This document shows, piece after piece, positions 53,954-62,946 of a DNA stretch of 64,000 bases (its first letter is position 1; every line of letters starts with the position of its first letter). This stretch comes from Paludibacteraceae bacterium. GTDB taxonomy: Bacteria > Bacteroidota > Bacteroidia > Bacteroidales > Paludibacteraceae. Location: the NCBI GenBank assembly GCA_017394705.1, contig JAFPXH010000006.1, forward strand, positions 186,001-250,000. The letters run 5' to 3'. The translations under genes and the position numbers were made by a program. The notes beneath the pieces were generated by a model. It saw only the letters and a list, made by a program, of their open reading frames with translations. It searched no databases and was not told the origin of the DNA.

Positions 53954-54340
53954 TTATTTATTTAATATGAACAGCACTTCTTCTGATGGGAACGCACAAT
54001 CATTCTCAGGAACAAAACCTACTCCACATTCATACATATATTGTGGTGTCTTAGATTGTTGTTGATATACACCCTGTGGGTCAAAAGCTGTCACAGTAAC
54101 ATTAGGAATAGGATAAGCAATTTTGTTTATTTTAGAAAAGAAAAATCCTTCCTCATCCGAATATACTGTATCTACTTTAGGAAAGCCATCCACTTTGGTA
54201 ATGATAGCTATCCCTTGAAGATTTACTCCTTCTGCATTTTGCACTTTTCCGTAAGTACTCAAATTGGTAGTATGCCCGCTTTTGCATCCAACCAACAAGA
54301 GAACACCGAATAGGCACATCATAAAAAATAACTTGTTCAT
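53954..54340 (-). CDS. small lipoprotein with a regulatory-like beta domain, inserted in the hexuronate cluster
   Basis: A 128-residue protein. Signal peptide MNKLFFMMCLFGVLLLVGC has a lipobox (LVGC, Cys19). The rest resembles small CnaB or carboxypeptidase-regulatory-like domains (GKVQNAEGVNLQGIAIITKVDG ... VTVTAFDPQG), similar to small Bacteroidales lipoproteins sometimes found near radical SAM genes; none is here. It is clearly more AT-rich than its neighbours, which suggests later arrival. Function unknown. It lies between kdgK and eda on the same strand. Confidence 0.7.
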   Translation of the reverse strand: MNKLFFMMCLFGVLLLVGCKSGHTTNLSTYGKVQNAEGVNLQGIAIITKVDGFPKVDTVYSDEEGFFFSKINKIAYPIPNVTVTAFDPQGVYQQQSKTPQYMYECGVGFVPENDCAFPSEEVLFILNK

Positions 54341-54352
54341 AATTTATTCCTT

Positions 54353-55378
54353 TTAGCGTTGTACTCGTCCATTAGCGTTACCGCCGGCAAGGCTCAGCAC
54401 TTCGTCTTCGCTGACGAGGTTGTAGTCGCCGTTGATGGTGTGCTTCAGTGCCGAAGCAGCTACTGCGAACTCAAGAGCCTGACCTTGGTTGTCCGGGTAT
54501 TTGAGCATACCGTGGATCAGACCTCCGGAGAACGAGTCACCACCACCTACGCGGTCGATGATCGGGTTGATCTCGTAACGCTTGCTCTGGTAGAACTCCT
54601 TGCCGTTGTAAATCATAGCCTTCCAGCCGTTGAAGGTAGCACTGTAGCTCTCGCGAAGCGTCGAAACAACATACTTGAAGCCGAACTCTTTCATCATCTG
54701 CTCGAAGATGCCTTTGTAGCCCTCAGCGTTGGTCTCGCCGCCTTCTACGTCTGCATCAGGCTTGAAGCCGAGACACAACTCTGCATCTTCCTCGTTACCG
54801 ATACATACGTCAACGTACTTCATCAACGGACGCATGATAGAGATAGCTTTCTCGCTGGTCCACAGTTTCTTACGGAAGTTCAGGTCAACCGAAACGGTTA
54901 CGCCGTGACGCTTGGCAGCCTCGCAAGCCAGTTTGGTGATCTCTGCAGCCTTGTCCGAGATAGCCGGAGTGATTCCGCTCCAGTGGAACCATGTTGCACC
55001 CTCCATGATCTTGTCGAAGTCAAAATCTTTCGGATCAGCCTCAGCGATTGCGCTGTGAGCACGGTCGTAGATGACCTTGGACGGACGCATTGAAGCACCT
55101 GTCTCGCAGTAATACAGACCCACACGGTCACCGCCACGAACGATGTAATCGTCCTTCACGCCATAGCGACGCAGCGAGTTAACGGCAATCTGACCAATCT
55201 CGTGCTTCGGCAGTTTGGTAACGAAATAAGCCTCGTGGCCGTAGTTGGCGCACGAAATAGCCACGTTAGCCTCACCACCACCGGGGATGATACGGAAATG
55301 ATCAGACTGAATGAAACGATCTTGTCCCTCCGGACTAAGGCGAAGCATAATCTCGCCCAATGTAATAATTTTAGCCAT
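54353..55378 (-). CDS. kdgK: 2-keto-3-deoxygluconate kinase (PfkB family)
   Basis: A 341-residue sugar kinase. The N-terminus ITLGEIMLRLSPEGQDRF and IIPGGGEANVAISCANYG (PfkB signature 1) are typical for KDG kinases, YYCETGASMRPSKVIYDRAHSA lies in the substrate lid, and VGGGDSFSGGLIHGML (signature 2) holds the catalytic Asp. It phosphorylates 2-keto-3-deoxygluconate with ATP, feeding the aldolase encoded nearby. It is second in the uxaC-kdgK-lipoprotein-eda-transporter series. Confidence 0.93.
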   Translation of the reverse strand: MAKIITLGEIMLRLSPEGQDRFIQSDHFRIIPGGGEANVAISCANYGHEAYFVTKLPKHEIGQIAVNSLRRYGVKDDYIVRGGDRVGLYYCETGASMRPSKVIYDRAHSAIAEADPKDFDFDKIMEGATWFHWSGITPAISDKAAEITKLACEAAKRHGVTVSVDLNFRKKLWTSEKAISIMRPLMKYVDVCIGNEEDAELCLGFKPDADVEGGETNAEGYKGIFEQMMKEFGFKYVVSTLRESYSATFNGWKAMIYNGKEFYQSKRYEINPIIDRVGGGDSFSGGLIHGMLKYPDNQGQALEFAVAASALKHTINGDYNLVSEDEVLSLAGGNANGRVQR

Positions 55379-55410
55379 GATGAAAAATATTTATAGTTTA
55401 TGATTGCAAA

Positions 55411-56826
55411 TTAAAATTTGAAGTAATTCTTCGCGTTGTTGTAGCAGATGTCTTCTACCATCTGTTGAACGCGGGCTTTCTCGTAGCCGGTGTACGGGAT
55501 CATGCCGTTCTCGATGTCGTTGCCAAGGACGTTACAGAGCGTGCGGCGGAAATACTCGTGACGGGGATAGCTCAGGAACGAACGGCTGTCGGTCAGCATA
55601 CCTACCATGCGGCTCAAGAGACCGAGGTTACTCAAAGCCATCATCTGCTTCTCCATGCCGTCTTTCTGATCGAGGAACCACCAACCGGAACCGAACTGAA
55701 TCTTACCCGGAACGGAACCATCCTGGAAGTTACCCAACATAGTTGCGATTACCTCGTTTGCACACGGGTTGAGGTTATAGAGAATAGTCTTGGCGAGGTG
55801 TCCTTCGCTGTTCATCTCGTCGAGGAAATGACTCATCGCTTTTGCGGTCGTGAACTCGCCGATGGAGTCAAAACCGGTGTCTGCGCCGAGTTGCGCGAAC
55901 ATCTTCGAGTTGTTGTTACGGATTGCGCCGTAGTGGTACTGCTGGGTCCAACCGGAAGCGTAATCCATCTCCGCCTGCGCGTGGAGATAAGCGTGCTTGT
56001 ACTGGCGGATCTCATAAACGCTCAACTCCTTACCTGCAAGGGCTTTCTGGAAGATGGCGTTGATCTCTGCGTCGGTGTACGGTTCGTCGTAGAACTCCTC
56101 GATACCATGGTCGGACAGACGGCAGCCCATCGACTCAAAGAAGTCATGACGTTTCTGGAGCGCATCTACCATGTCTGCGAAATTGCGGATCTCTACGCCG
56201 GCAACCTTAGCCAGTTTCTCGATGTATGCTTTCCACGTAGCCGCCTCGATATTCATGCCGGCATCCGGACGCCATGTCGGCAACATACGCACCTCTGCGG
56301 TCGGATCCTCTTTGACCATCTTGTGCCACTCCAGCGAGTCGGCCGGATCATCGGTCGTGCAGACGAGCTCTACGTGGTAGTGCTTCATCAGTCCGCGCGG
56401 ACAGAACTTCGGATCATTGGCAATCAGGTCGTTGCACTTGTCGTAGATCGCACGTGCGGTCTCGGGGTTCAGACGCTCCTCAATACCGAAAGCGGTCTTG
56501 AGCTCCAGATGGGTCCAGTGGTACAGCGGGTTGCGGAAGGTATAAGGAACGGTCTCTGCCCATTTCTCGAACTTCTCCCAGTCGGTGGTGTCCTTACCGG
56601 TGCAATACTTCTCGTCCACACCGTTCGAACGCATAGCACGCCATTTGTAGTGGTCGCCCATGAGCCAGATCTGTGCGATGGATTCGAAACGTTTGTTCTC
56701 GGCAACCATTTGCGGAATAAGGTGGCAGTGATAATCGATAATCGGCATCTTAGCCGCGTGATTGTGATACAACTCCTGTGCGGTCTCTGTCTGCAGCAGG
56801 AAATCTTTGTCCATGAAAGCTTTCAT
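55411..56826 (-). CDS. uxaC: uronate isomerase
   Basis: A 471-residue enzyme that turns glucuronate to fructuronate and galacturonate to tagaturonate. Conserved are the metal-binding IIDYHCHLIP (about 29-38), WLMGDHYKWRAMRSNGV, CTTDDPADSLEWH, CRLSDHGIEEFY, and the C-terminal LTDSRSFLSYPRHEYFRRTLC. Length is normal. It heads the hexuronate cluster, with a promoter at 56897-56928. The next two enzymes (a uronate reductase and a dehydratase) are not in this window. Confidence 0.96.
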   Translation of the reverse strand: MKAFMDKDFLLQTETAQELYHNHAAKMPIIDYHCHLIPQMVAENKRFESIAQIWLMGDHYKWRAMRSNGVDEKYCTGKDTTDWEKFEKWAETVPYTFRNPLYHWTHLELKTAFGIEERLNPETARAIYDKCNDLIANDPKFCPRGLMKHYHVELVCTTDDPADSLEWHKMVKEDPTAEVRMLPTWRPDAGMNIEAATWKAYIEKLAKVAGVEIRNFADMVDALQKRHDFFESMGCRLSDHGIEEFYDEPYTDAEINAIFQKALAGKELSVYEIRQYKHAYLHAQAEMDYASGWTQQYHYGAIRNNNSKMFAQLGADTGFDSIGEFTTAKAMSHFLDEMNSEGHLAKTILYNLNPCANEVIATMLGNFQDGSVPGKIQFGSGWWFLDQKDGMEKQMMALSNLGLLSRMVGMLTDSRSFLSYPRHEYFRRTLCNVLGNDIENGMIPYTGYEKARVQQMVEDICYNNAKNYFKF

Positions 56827-56896
56827 AAGAGTTAAATTTATTGCGTTAAATGATTATTTCTTCTTTTTGCATGCATTTGCACACACTTTGCGACTG

Positions 56897-56928
56897 CAAA
56901 GATACAAAAATAAAATGACATATGCAAG
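56897..56928 (-). promoter_or_regulatory. uxaC operon promoter
   Basis: Minus-strand CTTG (56925-56928), 20 bases, TATCTTTG (56897-56904). The GCATATGC-type palindromic bases around 56921-56936 overlap its -33 end and could bind a regulator (inference). The leader is about 65 bases. Confidence 0.65.
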
Positions 56929-57038
56929 CATATGCCATTCTTTCGCTCTTTTTACACCTTTTGCGTCAATTTTTACACATTTTGTCGCCCTCCTCCAGCA
57001 CACGTTTGTCGATATTTTGTCTTGAAGTTCCCGAAAAA

Positions 57039-57070
57039 TTTGCACAAGTCAAAAAAAAGCAGTACTTTTG
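57039..57070 (+). promoter_or_regulatory. promoter of the M6 protease gene
   Basis: TTTG (57039-57042), 20 bases, TACTTTTG (57063-57070), with the ATG at 57093. It lies inside an upstream frame extension, supporting the later start. Confidence 0.8.
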
Positions 57071-57092
57071 CAGCGCAAAAGTTTATCAAGCA

Positions 57093-58559
57093 ATGAGGAA
57101 GGCTATCACCACATTATTTAGTCTCTTATTAATAATCGGCACTATTTACTCACAAGAGTTGCCCCTATTAGGTCGTCGAGGCACACATCGTCCCGAACGG
57201 ACACTCCGCCGAGCAGCGGGAGGACAAGACCGAGGACCGGGAGGTAATTATTTCACGGGCGAGAAGCACCAATTAGTTGTTCTTGCGGAGTTTGCCGACT
57301 TCCCTTTTCAGGAGAATGACGAGCAGGCCACTATTGCGCAATGGAATAAAATTCTCAACACCGAGCATCTGAACGAAGCACCATACACAGGTTCTGCACG
57401 CGATTATTTCTCCAGCCAAAGTTATGGTCAATTTAACCTTGTATTCGATATACAATATGTGCGAGTAGGTGACCGTAGCCGTTACAGAAGTACTGCGGAG
57501 GATGATGAGAACTCTCAATATTTAGTCTTAGATGTCGTTGACTCGTTGACCAAACGGGACATTCAGTGGAATTTGTACGATTGGAACGGCGACGGCTATA
57601 TAAACCAACTGCTCATTATTTATGCCGGCAAAGGACAGAATGACGGTGGTGATTCCTACACCATCTGGCCGCATCAATGGTGGCTAAGTGAGCACATGGT
57701 AGATCGGCAAGCAGGAGTCTATTATGACCCTCTACCGATAAACTACGGAACCAAACAATACCTCGTTGACTGCTACTGCGCCGTGCATGAGTTAAAGGGC
57801 AGTTCCGGGCCTTTCGGAACACTATGTCATGAATACTCGCACTGTTTCGGTTTCCCTGATTTTTACACCGGCGGTTCCACAGTCTATTCATGGGACCTCA
57901 TGGATTACGGGTGTTACAACGGCGGCGGTTATCAGCCTGCCTCTTACTCCGCGCATGAGCGTTGGCTGATGGGTTGGTTAGAACCGCAAGAACTGGCACA
58001 ACCCATTTCCGTTGCTGACATGCCGGCGTTGGAAGACGAACCTGTTGCTTATCTGATTCGAAACGACGGCTATGAGGCGGAATACTACATAGTAGAAAAC
58101 CGGCAGAAGAAAGGTTGGGACTCTTCGCTGCCCGGCTCAGGCATTCTGTTCTTTCACATTGATTACGATGCCCACGCATGGCTTTATGAGGCAGTGAATA
58201 CGTCTTCTTCCAAACGCTACACATTGATAAACGCCAACAATAAAAGTTTCTATCGCTACGCGGCAGGATGGGCATATCCGTATGAAGGCAACAACGGCCT
58301 AACAGACGCCTCCACGCCCGCTGCTACGCTTTGGCACGCTAATACAGACGGCAACCTGCTGATGTCAAAACCCGTGACGAATATCACCCTCTCCAACGGG
58401 TTAGCTTCATTTGATTTTATGGCACCCACAGAAGGCATCGAAAACGTTTATATGGAAAGTTCCGAAGATAGCAAGAGTGTTAAATGTCTGATAGACGGCG
58501 AAGTTTATATCTTCCGAGGGAAACATGTGTATAACACTTTAGGCATTCAAATACGATAG
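57093..58559 (+). CDS. secreted M6 family (immune inhibitor A-like) metalloprotease with tail signal
   Basis: A 488-residue protease. Signal peptide MRKAITTLFSLLLIIGTIYS, then a basic pro-like region (RRGTHRPERTLRRAAGG). The zinc site HEYSHCFGFPDFY (about 246-258) fits the M6 pattern HExxHxxGxxD. YDWNGDGYINQLLIIYAG and YSWDLMDYGCYNGGG are family motifs; GYEAEYYIVENRQKKGWDSSLPGSGILFFHIDY is the following domain. The end (GIENV ... KCLIDGEVYIFRGKHVY) is the shared tail, pointing to cell-surface export. I place the start after the promoter, not at 56922. It lies 14 bp before the prenyl synthase gene. Confidence 0.88.
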   Translation: MRKAITTLFSLLLIIGTIYSQELPLLGRRGTHRPERTLRRAAGGQDRGPGGNYFTGEKHQLVVLAEFADFPFQENDEQATIAQWNKILNTEHLNEAPYTGSARDYFSSQSYGQFNLVFDIQYVRVGDRSRYRSTAEDDENSQYLVLDVVDSLTKRDIQWNLYDWNGDGYINQLLIIYAGKGQNDGGDSYTIWPHQWWLSEHMVDRQAGVYYDPLPINYGTKQYLVDCYCAVHELKGSSGPFGTLCHEYSHCFGFPDFYTGGSTVYSWDLMDYGCYNGGGYQPASYSAHERWLMGWLEPQELAQPISVADMPALEDEPVAYLIRNDGYEAEYYIVENRQKKGWDSSLPGSGILFFHIDYDAHAWLYEAVNTSSSKRYTLINANNKSFYRYAAGWAYPYEGNNGLTDASTPAATLWHANTDGNLLMSKPVTNITLSNGLASFDFMAPTEGIENVYMESSEDSKSVKCLIDGEVYIFRGKHVYNTLGIQIR

Positions 58560-58573
58560 ATATTTTGACATAA

Positions 58574-59569
58574 ATGGCAACACTGACAGACATACGGCGA
58601 CCTATTGAGGCGGAGTGGAAACAGTACGAGCGAATGATAGAGAGTGCCCTGCGGGCAGATAACAAACTGCAACAGGAAGTACTGCGTTACATCGGTTCGC
58701 GGCGCGGCAAACAGTTGCGTCCGTTATTAGTATTACTCTCTGCCAAACTATGCAACCCGGTAACAGACAAGACCTTGCGTTCTGCCGTAGCATTAGAGTT
58801 ACTGCATACGGCGAGTCTGATTCATGACGACGTTGTTGACAGTTCAGACACCCGGCGCGGCATAGCGGCTGTACACACCAAATGGACCAATAAAGTGGCG
58901 GTACTAATAGGCGATTATATGTTAGCCAAAGTCATCGGTTTGGTTGCAGAGGTGCGTAATATCCGTATTCTGGAGATAGTCTCACAGTTAGGTAAGAGTC
59001 TATCCAGTGGTGAGATGGTTCAGTTGCACGTAGGACAGAGTATGTGGATTGACGAAGAGCGCTATTTTCAGGTGATTGAACAGAAGACCGCCCAACTCTT
59101 CCAAGCCTGCGCTGAAGCCGGCGCAGAGAGTACAGGATGCACACCACGCCAGCGCGCCGCACTGCGTGAGTACGGGCGTTTATTAGGTCTGTGTTTCCAG
59201 ATCAAAGATGATATTTTCGATTACAGTGATTTGGAGGAGATAGGCAAGCCGACGATGAGTGACCTGCGTGACGGAAAAGTGACGTTACCTTTGATTGAGG
59301 CTTTGCGTCGTGCTCCGCAAAAAGAAGCAGAGCGAATACGAGAACTCGGTGAACGGATTAGCGGATTAGTGGTGAGCGGAGATGATGAGACACGTATGCT
59401 GGAAGAAATTAAATCTTTTGTGATGCGTTTCAAGGGCGAAGAATACGCCGTTCAACGTATGCTGGCTTATAAAAAACAAGCCACGGAATCGCTGAACGTA
59501 TTCCGTGACTCAGAGGAAAAAAAGAGCTTAATCGGCTTACTCGACTACGCCATCAATAGAGTTCAGTAA
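58574..59569 (+). CDS. all-trans polyprenyl diphosphate synthase
   Basis: A 331-residue isoprenoid chain-building enzyme. GKQLRPLLVLLSAKL holds the IPP-binding Arg; the first Asp-rich motif is LIHDDVVDSSDTRRG (about 85-99, with the DDxxD form); LGKSLSSGEMVQL and the second Asp-rich motif FQIKDDIFDYSD follow. It most likely makes the side chain of menaquinone (used with fumarate reductase), but the chain length cannot be read with certainty. Its last 33 bases overlap the convergent short sufD gene. Confidence 0.92.
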   Translation: MATLTDIRRPIEAEWKQYERMIESALRADNKLQQEVLRYIGSRRGKQLRPLLVLLSAKLCNPVTDKTLRSAVALELLHTASLIHDDVVDSSDTRRGIAAVHTKWTNKVAVLIGDYMLAKVIGLVAEVRNIRILEIVSQLGKSLSSGEMVQLHVGQSMWIDEERYFQVIEQKTAQLFQACAEAGAESTGCTPRQRAALREYGRLLGLCFQIKDDIFDYSDLEEIGKPTMSDLRDGKVTLPLIEALRRAPQKEAERIRELGERISGLVVSGDDETRMLEEIKSFVMRFKGEEYAVQRMLAYKKQATESLNVFRDSEEKKSLIGLLDYAINRVQ

Positions 59570-60154
59570 TTGCTCCCTTATTTTTTCATCGCTGATGGTT
59601 GCGAGGACATCTTTCATAAACGCGTTAACGAGAAGTTGACGTGCTTTTTGTTTGTCTATACCGCGTTGCTGCATGTAGAAGAGTGCAGACTCATCGAGTT
59701 GCCCGGTTGAAGCACCGTGGGTTGCTTTGACATCATCGGCGTAAATCTCTAGCTGCGGGCGGGTACGCATCTCCGCGTTCTCGGAAAGAAGGAGATTGCG
59801 GTTGGTCTGATGGGCCTCGGTTTTCTGCGCGTCAGGAGCTATCTTCAGATCTCCGATAAACGAGCCATGGGAATGATCATCGAGAACGAACTTTATGAGT
59901 TGATTTGATGTTCCTCCGCCAACGGCGTGCGTAACGTGCGTCTCGGCGGTCACATGTTCGTCACCATGCAAGTTTTCTAATCCGTAAATCTCTGTCCTGC
60001 AGCCCTCTCCTAATTGGTTCACTGTGATAGAGAACGAGGCATTGATCACATGAATTTTCACATGCGAACCTGTTTCCTGATCGATTTGAAGATTTACCTC
60101 CTCGTTGATGAAGACACGCTCAAATATTTCGCCTTTAGATATTCTCATATCCAT
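59537..60154 (-). CDS. sufD: short SufD-like Fe-S assembly protein
   Basis: A 205-residue protein with only the beta-helix core and C-terminal helices of Suf[71 protein letters not shown]. Usual SufD is about 420-450 residues; the N-terminal half is absent and no remnant lies upstream. The His of the conserved HGA motif is kept, but the Cys two residues before it in many homologues is Ala (KATHGA). SufD forms the SufBC2D scaffold for Fe-S clusters. It overlaps sufC by 20 bases and the prenyl synthase by 33. Confidence 0.82.
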   Translation of the reverse strand: MDMRISKGEIFERVFINEEVNLQIDQETGSHVKIHVINASFSITVNQLGEGCRTEIYGLENLHGDEHVTAETHVTHAVGGGTSNQLIKFVLDDHSHGSFIGDLKIAPDAQKTEAHQTNRNLLLSENAEMRTRPQLEIYADDVKATHGASTGQLDESALFYMQQRGIDKQKARQLLVNAFMKDVLATISDEKIREQLLNSIDGVVE

Positions 60155-60878
60155 GTTCCTCGAGTTCGAGGGCTAAGGTTTTGTCCCCGGTTTTGACTAT
60201 TTTGCCATCAGCAAGGACGTGCACAAAATCCGGTACGATGTAATCCAAGAGTCGCTGGTAGTGGGTAATGACGATTGAAGCGTTTTGTGGTGTTTTGAGT
60301 TTGTTCACTCCTTCCGCCACAATGCGCAGCGCGTCGATATCAAGGCCGGAATCTGTCTCGTCCAATATGGATAAACAGGGTTCGAGCATTGCCATTTGGA
60401 AGATTTCGTTTTTCTTCTTTTCGCCACCGGAGAAACCTTCGTTGACCGAACGGTTATTGAGTTTATCGGGCAGTTCGAGCATTTTCTTCTTTTCTCGCAT
60501 CAATGCGAGGAATTCTTTGGCAGAGAGGGCCTCTTTACCTTCGTACTCACGTTTGGCATTGATGGCGGTTCGCATGAAGTTCGTCATGCTCACACCGGGA
60601 ATTTCTACAGGATATTGAAAAGAAAGGAACACGCCCGCGCGTGCGCGAATTTCCGGTTCCATCTCAAGGAGGTTCTGACCTTTGAGATAGACCTCGCCAG
60701 AAGTTACTTCGTATGCCGGATTGCCGGTAAGTACCGCAGAGAGGGTCGATTTGCCTGCACCGTTAGGCCCCATAATGGCATGTACCTCGCCTTCATTAAC
60801 GACGAGATTTACACCCTTTAGTATCTCTTTGCCACCGATAGATGCGTGAAGATTTTTTATTTCTAATAATTTGCTCAT
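60135..60878 (-). CDS. sufC: Fe-S assembly ATPase SufC
   Basis: A 247-residue ABC ATPase. Walker A is [16 protein letters not shown] (about 35-50), signature [12 protein letters not shown], Walker [19 protein letters not shown]-loop [13 protein letters not shown]. It powers the SufBCD scaffold. Family members keep the KKKNEIFQ form, which separates them from transport ABC proteins. The gene is followed by short sufD. sufB, usually the gene before it, is not here; upstream are a repeat-containing gap (60879-60994) and a peptidase gene. Confidence 0.95.
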   Translation of the reverse strand: MSKLLEIKNLHASIGGKEILKGVNLVVNEGEVHAIMGPNGAGKSTLSAVLTGNPAYEVTSGEVYLKGQNLLEMEPEIRARAGVFLSFQYPVEIPGVSMTNFMRTAINAKREYEGKEALSAKEFLALMREKKKMLELPDKLNNRSVNEGFSGGEKKKNEIFQMAMLEPCLSILDETDSGLDIDALRIVAEGVNKLKTPQNASIVITHYQRLLDYIVPDFVHVLADGKIVKTGDKTLALELEEHGYENI

Positions 60879-60994
60879 TTCTTAATAATAGTACATTTTT
60901 TGACCTATTTGTGAACAGGTAATGAGTAGGTAAAGACCAGGTAAAGACCAGCACTTGCCCTCGTTCACTCAAAATCTTAAAAATAGTAAACTTT
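60879..60994. repeat. gap with AGGTAAAGACC tandem units
   Basis: Two 11-base units (AGGTAAAGACC, about 60928-60949) with related flanks (GAACAGGTAATGAGT). No TAnnTTTG promoter is visible on the minus strand, so the start of sufC transcription is unclear. Confidence 0.5.
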
Positions 60995-61987
60995 TTACAA
61001 TTGGCTCATGACCACTTCTCCTACCGCTTGAAGGGTTGTTTTGGAAATGTTATCCATGTTATCATTGCGCGTGTGCCACCAGGAAGCAAAACCCGTTGCG
61101 TTGCGGATGTCGTAATGGATGATATCCACACAGGGAATTCCTGCAATCTTATTGATATAGAAATGGTCGTCCGTGATAGGATAGGATTGCTGGTTGATGA
61201 ACAGTGAACCATATCCGAATCGCTCAGCCGCACGCCATATTTGCTGTTGGTAGTTAGCGGCATACTGCGTAGAGTACAACTCTCGCGGGAAAGTAGCATC
61301 GGGCGCACCGACCATATCAAGCAATATACCGAATTGGTACTTGGGAGCGTTGGTTAATTGCGCATAATTGGTTGCCCATAGTTGGGAACCGAGGCACCAC
61401 GTATCCTCTCTTTCCTGACCGGTATATGACCTCGGCGTTCCCATATCCTCGCAATCAAAGAAAATGATGTCAACGGGAGCCATCAAAGCCGAGTCGGCCA
61501 TTCTCAGTCCCAATTGGCGTGCCACTTCCATCAGCACCCCCACTCCGCTGGCGCCGTCGTTGGCGCCGGGTACGTTATACTGGCGGTCCGCATAATCGGG
61601 TTCTTCATCGCACCACGGACGGGTGTCGTAATGCGCGCATAGAAGGACACGCGGACGATTAGTTATCTCCGGTGTAGAGAAATGGGCTACAATATTGTAT
61701 ATCTGTTGCATGTGGCCGCGGTAGTCGGGCATCTGACCGCGTTGCAACTCCACCTTTGCTCCATTCGCGCGGAGTTCCTGAATAAGCCACACAGCGCAGT
61801 CATTATGCGCTTTACTATTCGGAACACGAGGACCAAAAGCCATCTGCCGTTCTATATAAGCATACGCCATATTTGCGTCAAAAGGCGGACGACTGACAGT
61901 CGTTTGTTTTTTACCACAGGAAACAAGCATAAGCGCGACCAAAATCGCGCTTATGACAGAATAGGTATGACGAAGGATATAATTCAT
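60995..61987 (-). CDS. M28 family zinc peptidase / glutaminyl cyclase-like lipoprotein
   Basis: A 330-residue protein. The N-terminus has a signal with lipobox LMLVSCGKK (Cys at about 24). The M28 core shows LLCAHYDTRPWCDEEPD (metal His and Asp region), VPGANDGASGVGVLMEVAR, IIFFDCEDMG and a late YPITDDHFYINKIAGIPCVDIIHYD. Family members are aminopeptidases or glutaminyl-peptide cyclotransferases; the two cannot be told apart with certainty here, though the overall layout is closer to the cyclase type. Stop and the prs gene overlap by four bases. Confidence 0.88.
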   Translation of the reverse strand: MNYILRHTYSVISAILVALMLVSCGKKQTTVSRPPFDANMAYAYIERQMAFGPRVPNSKAHNDCAVWLIQELRANGAKVELQRGQMPDYRGHMQQIYNIVAHFSTPEITNRPRVLLCAHYDTRPWCDEEPDYADRQYNVPGANDGASGVGVLMEVARQLGLRMADSALMAPVDIIFFDCEDMGTPRSYTGQEREDTWCLGSQLWATNYAQLTNAPKYQFGILLDMVGAPDATFPRELYSTQYAANYQQQIWRAAERFGYGSLFINQQSYPITDDHFYINKIAGIPCVDIIHYDIRNATGFASWWHTRNDNMDNISKTTLQAVGEVVMSQL

Positions 61988-62946
61988 CGAATATTGGTTT
62001 CGCTGACAGAAGTATGATTTTGGATAGCACGAATCGTATGTGCGATAGAGAGCGCCAGACTCTCGATATGCAGTTTAGAACAACATTTCAGGTCGATGGG
62101 TAACGAATCTGTACAGATGAGTTCCTCGAGACTGCTCTCTTCAATGCGCTTACAAGCATCCCCGCTCAACACGGCGTGTGTCACGACGGCACGAACGGAT
62201 TTAGCGCCCGCGGCCGTCATCACTTCCGCTGCTTTGCAGAGCGTTCCAGCTGTATCAGCGATATCATCAAAGAGTACTACATCTTTGCCATACACGTCAC
62301 CCAGAACGCGGATCTCGGACACTTTATTGAAATCCGGACGGTTCTTATAGCATATAACCATCGGTACCTCTTTATCGGTCAACACATGCAGTTTTTTCGC
62401 AAAGTTAGAGGCACGCTTAGAGCCTCCTACATCCGGAGAAGCTACAATCAGTTTCTTCAGATTAAGATTGGCAATATACGGCGCCAGCACATTAGAGCCA
62501 TATATATGATCAACCGGTATATCAAAGAACCCCTGTATCTGATCAGCATGGAGATCCACCGTTATCACGCGGTCAGCACCGGCCACCTGCAGCATGTTAG
62601 CCACCAGTTTAGCACCTATGGACACACGCGGTTTGTCTTTACGGTCCTGACGAGCCCAACCGAAATAGGGAATGACTGCATTCACCTTATAGGCACTGGC
62701 ACGCTTAGCGGCATCAATCATCAAGAGCAACTCCATCAGATTGTCGCATGAGGCGCACGTAGGCTGTACCAGATACACCGACTGTCCACGAACAGACTCC
62801 TCGAAATAAGTACAAAACTCTCCGTCGGAGAAACGGTCTATATGCAGTTTGCCCAATTGGCAACCCAACTCATCACAAACACGTTGAGCGAGGGCTTCTC
62901 CCTTAGAGCCCGCAAAGACCTTAAATTCTTTTGTTTCTTCTATCAT
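61984..62946 (-). CDS. prs: ribose-phosphate pyrophosphokinase (PRPP synthase)
   Basis: A 320-residue enzyme that makes PRPP from ribose-5-phosphate and ATP. FAGSKGEALAQRVCDELG, IDRFSDGEFCTYFEESVRGQ, YFGWARQDRKDKPR, VITVDLHADQIQGFFDIPVDH and the PRPP loop VVLFDDIADTAGTL are all present. Length is normal. It overlaps both neighbours by four bases (DUF4290 upstream, M28 downstream), so the three are one translation-coupled unit. Confidence 0.97.
   Translation of the reverse strand: MIEETKEFKVFAGSKGEALAQRVCDELGCQLGKLHIDRFSDGEFCTYFEESVRGQSVYLVQPTCASCDNLMELLLMIDAAKRASAYKVNAVIPYFGWARQDRKDKPRVSIGAKLVANMLQVAGADRVITVDLHADQIQGFFDIPVDHIYGSNVLAPYIANLNLKKLIVASPDVGGSKRASNFAKKLHVLTDKEVPMVICYKNRPDFNKVSEIRVLGDVYGKDVVLFDDIADTAGTLCKAAEVMTAAGAKSVRAVVTHAVLSGDACKRIEESSLEELICTDSLPIDLKCCSKLHIESLALSIAHTIRAIQNHTSVSETNIR

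Noticed and set aside
55465-56835. A 456-codon plus-strand open frame antisense to uxaC
   Set aside because: The minus strand encodes a full, motif-complete uronate isomerase. The plus frame has no recognisable domain and is a codon-bias shadow.
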